A stretch of DNA of 64,000 nucleotides, from the NCBI GenBank assembly GCA_946479515.1, contig CAMLGF010000014.1, positions 9,543 through 73,542 of the forward strand. Direction: 5' to 3'. Positions 36,828 to 50,067 of this stretch are shown piece by piece. Made by a program: the position numbers and the translations under genes. The stretch comes from an uncultured Pseudomonadota bacterium. Its GTDB lineage: Bacteria; Pseudomonadota; Gammaproteobacteria; Steroidobacterales; Steroidobacteraceae. The notes under the pieces were generated by a model that had not been told where the DNA came from, did not search any database, and saw nothing but the letters and a program-made list of their open reading frames with translations. Positions within the stretch are counted from its first letter, which is position 1, and each line of letters begins with the position of its first letter.

Positions 36828-37919
36828 TCAGCCGACCAGGGGCAGGGTGATGTTGAACGTGGTGCCCACTCCCGGTTCGGAGACACAGCGGATCGTGCCA
36901 CCGTGCGCATCGACAATGCCCTTGGCGATGTACAGACCCAGTCCCGTGCCAGTCTTCTGGTGTTTCTTGCTGGCCGAGTAGTAAGGATCGAAGATGTGCG
37001 GCAGATCGTCGGGCGCGATGCCCGGCCCGCTGTCGCTGATCTCGATCTGCGCGTGCTGGCCGCGCGTGCGGCTGATCACGCTGATGCTGTCACCGGGCTT
37101 GCTGAACTTGACGGCATTGCCGAGCAGATTCTGGAACAGTTGCATGAGCCGCGCGCGGTCCGCCTCGGCGCGCATCACGTCGGTGCCCGCGTCGTATTGC
37201 AGCTGCAGGCCCTTGTCGCGCGCGGGCGCCTCCTGCGCCGTCACCGCCTCGCGCAGCACGTCGTTGACCAGCGTGGGCTTGGGGTTGATGGACAGTTTGC
37301 CGCTGCGCAGATGCACCATGTCCATGAGATCGCCGATCATGCGGTTCATGAGATCGACATTGCGGCGGATGCGCTCGTGCTGCTCGCGCACCTGCTCGGG
37401 AGACAGCTTGTACTTGGGATTGAGCAGCATCGAGGTCGTGGTATGCACCACGGCGAGCGGCGTGCGCATGTCGTGCGAGACGATGGCCAGCACGTCCTCG
37501 CGCGCCTGCACCGCCTGGCGCAGCGCCTCGCGCTGACGATGCAGCTCGAAGAACACCCCGGCCTTCTGCCGCAGGATCTCCGTGTTGATGGGCTTGAACA
37601 GCACGTCGACCGCGCCGGATTCATAGCCGCGGAACATGGGCAGCGGCTCGTTCGGGCTCTGCGCCGTGATGAAGATGATGGGGATGTGCTTGGAGCGCTC
37701 GGTACCGCGCATCAGCTCGGCCAGCTCGAAGCCGTCCATGGTCGGCATGCGGATGTCGAGCAGCGCCAGCGCGAAGTCGTGCACCAGCAGCAGTTCCAGC
37801 GCCTGTGGCCCGGACGTGGCCTTGTGGATCTCGCGATCCGCGCCGGCGAGCACGGCCTCGAGGGCCAACAGATTCTCCTCGACGTCGTCGACCAGCAGAC
37901 ACTTCACCTTATCGGTCAT
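36828..37919 (-). CDS. Response-regulator/histidine-kinase fusion
   Basis: Soluble protein of 363 residues: receiver domain first (acidic pair Asp11-Asp12, phospho-acceptor Asp55 in ALLDIRMP, Lys109 in FKP), a coiled linker, then HisKA with His149 in IVSHDMRTPL and a HATPase domain with NAVKFS, DSGPGIAP and TGLGLYIAKG. This receiver-first order lets an upstream kinase gate its own output kinase. It overlaps cheB by 11 bases and is the last gene of the operon. No DNA-binding output is present in the operon, so the final target lies elsewhere. Confidence 0.9.
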   Translation of the reverse strand: MTDKVKCLLVDDVEENLLALEAVLAGADREIHKATSGPQALELLLVHDFALALLDIRMPTMDGFELAELMRGTERSKHIPIIFITAQSPNEPLPMFRGYESGAVDVLFKPINTEILRQKAGVFFELHRQREALRQAVQAREDVLAIVSHDMRTPLAVVHTTTSMLLNPKYKLSPEQVREQHERIRRNVDLMNRMIGDLMDMVHLRSGKLSINPKPTLVNDVLREAVTAQEAPARDKGLQLQYDAGTDVMRAEADRARLMQLFQNLLGNAVKFSKPGDSISVISRTRGQHAQIEISDSGPGIAPDDLPHIFDPYYSASKKHQKTGTGLGLYIAKGIVDAHGGTIRCVSEPGVGTTFNITLPLVG

Positions 37920-38490
37920 TCCTCTCTCCGTGACTTCGCAGCAGCTGCGCGAGGGCTGCGACCTGCAACTCGACGCATTGCGGCACGACTTGCAGCGCGG
38001 CCGAGGGCATTGCGCTCATCTCCGCGCTCTCCACGGCCTGCACCACCGCCAAGCCGCCGGCATCCGCCACCGCGCGCAGCCCCTGGGCGCCGTCGGCATT
38101 GGCGCCAGAGAGCACGATGCCCAGGAGCCGCTCGCCGTAGGCCTCGGCGGCGCTCTCGAACAGCACGTCCACCGCCGGTCGCGAGAAATGCACGCGTTCA
38201 TCGCGCGAGAGCGCGAAGGTGCCGCCGGCCTCCACCAGCAGATGGTAGTCGGGCTGTGCGAAATAGACGGTGCCCGGCGAGATGGGCTCCTTGTCTTCGG
38301 CCAGCTTCATGGGCGGGGATCCGGGGTGCGCGAAAATCTCGTGTAACACGTTCGGCCCTTCCGGTGGCAGGTGTATGACGACGGCGACGGCGGGAGCCAG
38401 GCGCGTGGTCAGACCGCCGAGCATCTGGCCCAGCACTTCGATGGCGCCGGCGGAGCCGCCGATCACGATGAGATCGAAGCGGCGCTTCAC
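37909..38490 (-). CDS. cheB: Stand-alone CheB-type methylesterase
   Basis: Demethylates or deamidates glutamates on chemoreceptor-like proteins; 193 residues consisting of the catalytic domain only, with no receiver domain. The triad is Ser13 in IGGSAGA, His40 in VVIHLPPEG and Asp133 in SGANADGAQG. The GTG start overlaps the cheR stop by four bases (GTGA) and the stop overlaps the next kinase. No methyl-accepting protein is encoded nearby, so the substrate may be the large hybrid kinase or a receptor elsewhere. Confidence 0.9.
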   Translation of the reverse strand: MKRRFDLIVIGGSAGAIEVLGQMLGGLTTRLAPAVAVVIHLPPEGPNVLHEIFAHPGSPPMKLAEDKEPISPGTVYFAQPDYHLLVEAGGTFALSRDERVHFSRPAVDVLFESAAEAYGERLLGIVLSGANADGAQGLRAVADAGGLAVVQAVESAEMSAMPSAALQVVPQCVELQVAALAQLLRSHGERNDR

Positions 38491-39331
38491 GTGACATTCC
38501 GCCGGTACAGGCGCTCGGCGAGCGCGAAGTCGCTGAACAGTTCCGCGGCCGTGGTGAATCGCAGGCTTTCCTTGGACCCGAGGCCGAGGAATCCGCCGCG
38601 CACCAGGGAGTCCGCGAACAGATGCAGCGCGCGGTTTTGCAGCGCGTGATCGAAATAGATGAGCACGTTGCGGCAGGTGATGAGATGCATCTCCGCGAAC
38701 ACGTTGTCGGTCGCGAGGCTGTGATCCGAAAACGTGATCTTGCGGCGCAGCGCGGCATCCATGATCGCCAGGTCCTGGGCCGGCGGTGCCGACGCCGCTG
38801 TCTGCGTCGCGTGATAGTAGTCCGACAGTGAGGCGGTGCCGCCGGAACGCCGGTGGTTTTCCGTGAAGCCGCGCAGCCGCTGCAGCGGAAACACGCCGCT
38901 CGCCGCCAGGCGCAGGCTCTGGGCATTGATGTCGGTGGCGTAGATCACGGAGCGATCCAGCAGACCCTCCTCGTGCAGCAGGATGGCGAGCGCGTAGGCC
39001 TCCTCGCCGGTGCTGCAGCCGGCGCACCACACCTTGATGGAAGGGTAGGTCGCCAGCACCGGCAGCACCCGGCGGCGCAGCGCGAGGAAGAACTCCGGGT
39101 CGCGGAACATGTCGCTGACCTGCACGGTGAGGTATTGCAGCAGCTGCGCGAACGATTCCGGCTCGTGCAGCACGCGCTCCTGCAAACCGGACAACGTCGA
39201 CACCTGCAGGGCGTCGCAGGCCTGCGTCAGCCGGCGCTTGAGCGAGGCCATCGCGTACGAGCGGAAATCGTAGTGGTAACGATCGAATATGGCCTCCAGC
39301 AACAGCCGCACCTCCAGATCTCCCATCACCG

Positions 39332-39335
<4 letters not shown>
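38487..39335 (-). CDS. cheR: CheR-type protein methyltransferase
   Basis: SAM-dependent glutamate methyltransferase, 282 residues. The N-terminal helical domain (YHYDFRSYAMASLKRRL) is followed by the SAM-binding fold with WCAGCSTGEEAYALAI, ATDINAQSL and LITCRNVLIYFD. ATG 39335 overlaps the stop of the hybrid kinase (ATGA). Together with cheB it brackets the kinase pair in one transcription unit, a layout seen in non-chemotactic CheB/CheR sensory systems. Confidence 0.92.
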
Positions 39336-42499
<3,164 letters not shown>

Positions 42500-42668
42500 C
42501 GGGCTCTCACCGGAAACGTAAAAGAGCCGCGAGTTTACGGGCAGAGGGTGGCCACCCTGGGGACGGTGGCCATGCCGCGTTGCCGTCAGGAAAGTCCTAC
42601 AGGAAGCGACGCGATCGCGACCGCGAAGCTGCGCCTCGCTCGCGCCGGAATCGCCGTTCGGCCACTAC

Positions 42669-43430
42669 CTAGTCGTGCCGGATGATCGGCGGCGCGCCGC
42701 GGTTCACGTCCACCAGCGCGAGCATCGCGCCGACCCGCTTCGACGGTCCGTCCTCGAATCCGTACCGAAGCGGCCCGGCTGCCGGTGTGCGGTAGGTGCC
42801 TAACAATCTATCCCACACGGGCCAGTCGCCGTAGTTGCCAGCGTGCTGCCCGAATTCGTGGTGGCGCTGGTGCGCCTCGGGCCGCTGCATGATCCATTCC
42901 AGCCAGCGCGGCGTACGGATGTTGAGATGCTGCACGAGCTCCGCAATCGCGCCGTACAGCCCGACCAGGGCGGCCGCGGCGGGATGCAGGCCGAGCACGC
43001 CCAGCAGGATGCCGATCTGCAGTGCCGTCTGCACGGCAACATCGAATGGATGCGCCACCGCGAATCCCGCGGCGTCGACCCGGCCCGGGCTGTGATGGAG
43101 CTGATGCAGCGCGCGCCAGAGCGCGTCGAAGCGATGCTCGCTGCGGTGATACCAGTAATAGACGAAGCTCCAGACCAGGAAGCCGGCGAGAAAGCCGCCG
43201 GCAATGCCGAGTTTCTGCCCGGGCAGCAGACTGTGCGTGGCGACCCACGCGGTAGGGACGGCCAGCGGCAGGAACACATTGATGAGCCCGCTCACGACGA
43301 AGAACGTGATTCCCAGCGGGCGCCACCAGCGCCTGGCGGGCTGGTTCTCCCGCGGCCAGAGTGATTCCAGTGCCATGCCGGCGAGAAAGGCGGTGGCGAG
43401 AATGGGCCCAACCAGGTCCTCGATATTCAT
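42669..43430 (-). CDS. Sterol desaturase/fatty acid hydroxylase family protein
   Basis: Integral membrane di-iron enzyme of 253 residues. The histidine clusters that bind iron are present: HRSEHR (in FVYYWYHRSEHRF), LHQLHHS, and HQRHHEF near the C-terminus. Four to five hydrophobic helices surround them. Substrates in this family range from sterols and fatty acids to carotenoids and ether lipids, and nothing here narrows it. ATG 43430 (MNIEDLVGP) has GGGAGG upstream; an earlier in-frame start adds seven residues. Confidence 0.87.
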   Translation of the reverse strand: MNIEDLVGPILATAFLAGMALESLWPRENQPARRWWRPLGITFFVVSGLINVFLPLAVPTAWVATHSLLPGQKLGIAGGFLAGFLVWSFVYYWYHRSEHRFDALWRALHQLHHSPGRVDAAGFAVAHPFDVAVQTALQIGILLGVLGLHPAAAALVGLYGAIAELVQHLNIRTPRWLEWIMQRPEAHQRHHEFGQHAGNYGDWPVWDRLLGTYRTPAAGPLRYGFEDGPSKRVGAMLALVDVNRGAPPIIRHD

Positions 43431-43474
43431 GCGACCTCCCGGAGTTGCCAATTCAGACCGGGGAGCGGGCGCGC

Positions 43475-46324
<2,850 letters not shown>

Positions 46325-46430
46325 GTGTCGAGCGCCGAAATGGGCGCGGATGCCGGAAAACCAAGAAGTCTAAGCGGCGAGGGTGGTCCGGGTATAACCA
46401 GTTCCCGGACGGCGTCTGTACTGTATGAAG

Positions 46431-47000
46431 CTATCGGCCGGCCGGGCGCGTGCGAGCCGGCGAGGAGGGAACCAGGATGGCGCTGGGCTTGAGCAGCCCC
46501 GCCTGAATGGCATAGGCGGTCAACTGCGCCACGTTACGCAGGCCGAGTTTGCGCTGAACGTTGGCGCGGTGTTTTTCCACGGTCTTGCAACTGCGCCGCA
46601 TGTTCCGGGCGATGTCCGCGCTGCGCAGTCCGGCGGCGACACCCAGCAGTACCTCGCATTCCAGCCGGGTCAGCTGTTCCCGCAAGGGACCCGGATAGTC
46701 GACCAGGTCGCGAACCAACGACACGACCTCATCCGTGGAGGCCGCGTGAGAGTCGATGCTGATGATTCTCAGTCCCGGAAAGGACGTGCGCAGCCGCGCC
46801 AGGGCGCGGCCATCCTCGGCTTCCCTGCCTTGATGATCCCAGACCAGCACACCCACCGAGGCCGGCAGCACACAGTCCTCCAGCCGGGAATACTGTCCGG
46901 CGACGCGGATCCCGCATCGCTGCGTCAGCAGAATGCTCAACAGGTCACGTGCCAGCCGCAGGGGGCTGACGATCACACCTTCCGGGATTCTACTCGGCAT
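46431..47000 (-). CDS. LuxR-type regulator with degenerate receiver
   Basis: 189 residues. The C-terminal helix-turn-helix of the LuxR/FixJ class is clear (LTRLECEVLLGVAAGLRSAD, then RSCKTVEKHRANVQRKLGL). The N-terminal 120 residues resemble a receiver fold (VIVSPLRLARDLLSILL at strand 1/helix 1, GVLVWDHQG at strand 3) but the acidic pocket is missing, so phosphorylation is doubtful. ATG 47000. It lies 68 bases after the lipoprotein that ends the cytochrome operon, in the same direction, and may regulate that operon. Confidence 0.75.
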   Translation of the reverse strand: MPSRIPEGVIVSPLRLARDLLSILLTQRCGIRVAGQYSRLEDCVLPASVGVLVWDHQGREAEDGRALARLRTSFPGLRIISIDSHAASTDEVVSLVRDLVDYPGPLREQLTRLECEVLLGVAAGLRSADIARNMRRSCKTVEKHRANVQRKLGLRNVAQLTAYAIQAGLLKPSAILVPSSPARTRPAGR

Positions 47001-47068
47001 GTCGGTGAGACGCTGACAGGGGCGCAAACCCCTCGCGGCTCGAGACCTATTTGCACGACGCGCGGCGC

Positions 47069-47680
47069 TCAGCGGCCGATGGCTTCCAGCAGCCGGATCT
47101 GGGCCCGCCGGCCGTCGCGCCAGACTGCGAATGGCAGGGCGGGAGAGCGATCCGGCAGCGCCGCCGACAGGTGCTGCGCCGAGGCCAGATAGCGCAGCGC
47201 CTCCGGCTCGATGGCGTAGAAAGTGGTGAAGACCTCGGCATCCTCCGGGCGGCCCAGGTCCCGGGGCAGATCCCCGGCCGCGAAGGGCGGCGAGGGATCG
47301 GGATGCAACAGGATGTCCCGGCCATCCGCCACGACCAGCAGCGGCACGGGCAGGCGGGGGGTCGAGCCGCGCGCCCGCGCATCGATGGTCGACCATTCAT
47401 GCAGGCAGAGCACGAGCCTGCGGGCGCCGGCCACGTTCACTTCGGCGGCGATCAGCGTGAGGTAATCGCGCGCCTGCGCGGCCAGATCGCGGCGCTCGCG
47501 TGCCAGCACCAACGGCTGGTCGGCGGTGGTGAGGCTGGTGCCCGTGCGCGGATCCAGCGTCGTGCGCGCCTCGCGCGAAATCGGCGCGCACGCCGTGCAG
47601 GCCAGGGCGATCATGACCATCAGTGCATGGGCGGTTCGCCGCGCGTGGCGCACGGTCGCGGTCAGTAGCTCATGCGCCAT
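47069..47680 (-). CDS. Putative lipoprotein of unknown function
   Basis: 203 residues. The N-terminus (RHARRTAHALMVMIALACTAC) is a basic, hydrophobic signal with two candidate lipidation cysteines (ALAC and TAC). The mature part is a mixed fold with LVLARERRDLAAQARDYLTL and PVPLLVVADGRDILLHPDP; no known domain recognised. The start at 47680 overlaps the beta-barrel gene by 19 bases, so it is probably translated with it. Its place at the end of the multiheme operon suggests an outer-membrane accessory. Confidence 0.65.
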   Translation of the reverse strand: MAHELLTATVRHARRTAHALMVMIALACTACAPISREARTTLDPRTGTSLTTADQPLVLARERRDLAAQARDYLTLIAAEVNVAGARRLVLCLHEWSTIDARARGSTPRLPVPLLVVADGRDILLHPDPSPPFAAGDLPRDLGRPEDAEVFTTFYAIEPEALRYLASAQHLSAALPDRSPALPFAVWRDGRRAQIRLLEAIGR

Positions 47681-50067
47681 GCGAGACCGAAATACAGCCG
47701 CTGCGTGTCTTCCTGCCCGGCGGCCAGCTGGCGCGAGCCCTGTTCCGCGCCGACTTCGCATTCGAACCAGGAGCGACCGCGCAGATAATCCAGGCGCAAC
47801 GTGGGCACGTACAAGGTCTCGTCGGCGTCATCGAGCAGCGAGGTGCGCCGGTCGACGCGCAGGCGCGGGCCCAGGCGCCAGGCGCCGCCGAGGGGCAGGC
47901 GCGCGGCGAGCAGAATGGAGTCGATCTGCGCCAGCGCGCCGTCCTGCCGGCGCAGTGCCAGCAGCCACAGATCGTTCGCCTCGACCAGGTTGTTGGCCGT
48001 GAGCTGCAGCTGCGCCGTCCGCTCCCAACCGGTCGAGGGAGTGGCGGCGACGTTGCCCGACGCGACGGTGGCATCGATGCGGCTGCCATAGGCTTCCAGG
48101 CTGAACTGGAAGCGCTCGCCGAGCGGTCGGGAGATCGACAACGACACCAGGTCGGACAACGGCGTGCGGTCGCGCGCCAGCCTCTCCACTTCCGCGGACG
48201 TGTACAAGGTCAGCATGTCATCGAGCGTGGCGAACGGCTGGCCGATGAGAGCATTGCGCGTGGTCAGCACCGGGGCCCGGCGATGATCGCCGCTGAAGCT
48301 GAGCGCCCACCGTGCCGGCAATTGCAGGCTGCCGGTGAGCACCGCGCTGTTGATCTCCTGGTAGTGCAGGTCGTAATCCACCAGCGCGAGCAGCGTGCGC
48401 CCCGGCACGAAATAACGGCCCTCGAGCCCCACGGCCTGCCGGTCGGCGAGACCGTCGAGCTGCTGCATCACCGCGAACGCGCCGAAATCCAGCTTGTCGT
48501 CATAGGGGCCGAACTCGGTGGACAGGCCGAAGAAGCGCCGCCCGCTTTCGGGCGCCGCGCGTGTGGATTCGACGGGAAACCCCGCCGCGACGTTGAATGC
48601 CACGGCTTCGCGCCACTGCCACGAGGCGTACGCGCCGTCGAAGGTGCCGAGCAGGCCGCCGGAATTGCGCGATTGCCGGCCCAGCCGCGTGGCCACGCCC
48701 CGCTCGCGGTCATTGATTTCGACGAACGCGGACGACACGCGCACCTGGTCTCCGGGCCCGTCGGTGAGCAGGTCGTGTGCGTAGCCGGCGGAGATGCGCG
48801 AGATGAAGTCGAAACGCTCGCCGCGGCGCCGCGCGGTCCAGTCGCCGTCGGTGTACACGGCATTCTGGTCCTGGTTGTCGACGGCAACGCTCGCCGTGGT
48901 GAGAGAGCTTCGCTGCCATCGGTACTGCACGCTGGTGCCGCCGGTCATGCGCCAGGCCGCATCCGTCGCGCCGGAACCTCCGAGCGCACCGCCGCGGCCA
49001 CTGCGCGCGGCGCTCGCGAGCGCGCGCAGGCGCGATCGGATGCGCGTCACGGCATCGCCCCTGGGATAGCGGCGCAAGTACTCCTCGTACTCCGCCTTCG
49101 CATGGGCGACCTGGCCGGCGCGCTCGCGACTGAGGCCGAGCAATTCCTGCGCGCGCGCGCGGCCGGGATACTCCGGCTGGCGGGTGAGCCGCGTGAGTAG
49201 TTCGGTGGCCCGTGGATAATCGCGTGCCGCCAGGCGGCGGCGCGCGTCCTTCATGAGCGTTGCCCGCTCCTCGTCGGGCAGCGCGGGGTCCGTGATGGTC
49301 GGCGGCGTCAGCTGATTCGCCGGCGGCAGCACGACCTCTGGCGCGGCCGGTTCGTCGGCCACGCCCAGCCACGCGCGGGGGTAAGTCGCGCGTGCGACGG
49401 CCAGCAGCCGCTGCGCGTCCGCGCGCGTGCTGATTGGCCCGGCGCGCAGGCGATACCAGGTCTGCCCGGCGAGTTGCACCGAGGAAACATGCACCGGCGT
49501 GTGCAGGCGGGCGCTCGCCGCCGCGATTTCATCGGCGGCGAAATCCTCGGTGCGCGACGCCAGATTGACGGCGTAGCCGCTGGTGGCCTCATCGAGCGGC
49601 GCCACCTGGACGGCCGATCGCGGCGCCGGGAATACCTCCAGGATCCGGACGCGGATGCCGCGCGCGTCGCTGGTCGGCGTCACCGCGAAGTGGTGATCGC
49701 CGTTCCAGGCGATGACCAGCTCGATTTCGCCCGGCAGCGTGGACTCGATGCGTATCGAACGCACCACGGCGCTCGCGCCGACACCCGGCGCCTGCTCATT
49801 GCCTACGCGATCCGTCGCGCCGCAGTCCGGACCCAGCCGCAGGCGTACGCGAACCTCGCCGCCGCCATCCGCCGGCGCGTGGCCGAGATAGCGAGCCGTA
49901 CAGCGCAGCTGCGCGAACACATTGACGTGGCGGCCCGCGTCGCTCGAATCCACGTTCTCGATGAGCGGCGCGCCGAACTGCGCGCGCGCCAGTCCGCTCG
50001 CGAGCACGAGCGCGGCTGCCGATAGCCCCGACCGCGCCCGACGGCGGCGATCAGTCGAAACCGGCAT
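47662..50067 (-). CDS. SPOR/TPR protein with C-terminal outer-membrane barrel
   Basis: 801 residues with a signal peptide ending ARAQ. After an N-terminal beta-rich domain (about 30-150), a SPOR-like domain (about 165-245; GYAVNLASRTEDF, WYRLRAGPISTRADAQRLL) could bind peptidoglycan, then TPR-like helices (about 270-345; RRRLAARDYPRATELLTRL, LLGLSRERAGQVAHAKAEYE). From about 370 the sequence is amphipathic strands, ending LYFGLAWRMSY, an outer-membrane barrel signature. It overlaps the large cytochrome gene by 17 bases. A barrel next to giant cytochromes suggests an electron conduit or a secretion port for them; the sequence alone does not decide. Confidence 0.72.
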   Translation of the reverse strand: MPVSTDRRRRARSGLSAAALVLASGLARAQFGAPLIENVDSSDAGRHVNVFAQLRCTARYLGHAPADGGGEVRVRLRLGPDCGATDRVGNEQAPGVGASAVVRSIRIESTLPGEIELVIAWNGDHHFAVTPTSDARGIRVRILEVFPAPRSAVQVAPLDEATSGYAVNLASRTEDFAADEIAAASARLHTPVHVSSVQLAGQTWYRLRAGPISTRADAQRLLAVARATYPRAWLGVADEPAAPEVVLPPANQLTPPTITDPALPDEERATLMKDARRRLAARDYPRATELLTRLTRQPEYPGRARAQELLGLSRERAGQVAHAKAEYEEYLRRYPRGDAVTRIRSRLRALASAARSGRGGALGGSGATDAAWRMTGGTSVQYRWQRSSLTTASVAVDNQDQNAVYTDGDWTARRRGERFDFISRISAGYAHDLLTDGPGDQVRVSSAFVEINDRERGVATRLGRQSRNSGGLLGTFDGAYASWQWREAVAFNVAAGFPVESTRAAPESGRRFFGLSTEFGPYDDKLDFGAFAVMQQLDGLADRQAVGLEGRYFVPGRTLLALVDYDLHYQEINSAVLTGSLQLPARWALSFSGDHRRAPVLTTRNALIGQPFATLDDMLTLYTSAEVERLARDRTPLSDLVSLSISRPLGERFQFSLEAYGSRIDATVASGNVAATPSTGWERTAQLQLTANNLVEANDLWLLALRRQDGALAQIDSILLAARLPLGGAWRLGPRLRVDRRTSLLDDADETLYVPTLRLDYLRGRSWFECEVGAEQGSRQLAAGQEDTQRLYFGLAWRMSY

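Noticed and set aside
42500..42668. GGGTGGCCACCC palindrome upstream of the hybrid kinase as an operator
   Set aside because: GC-only palindromes of this size are frequent here and no promoter boxes are close; kept only as a note.
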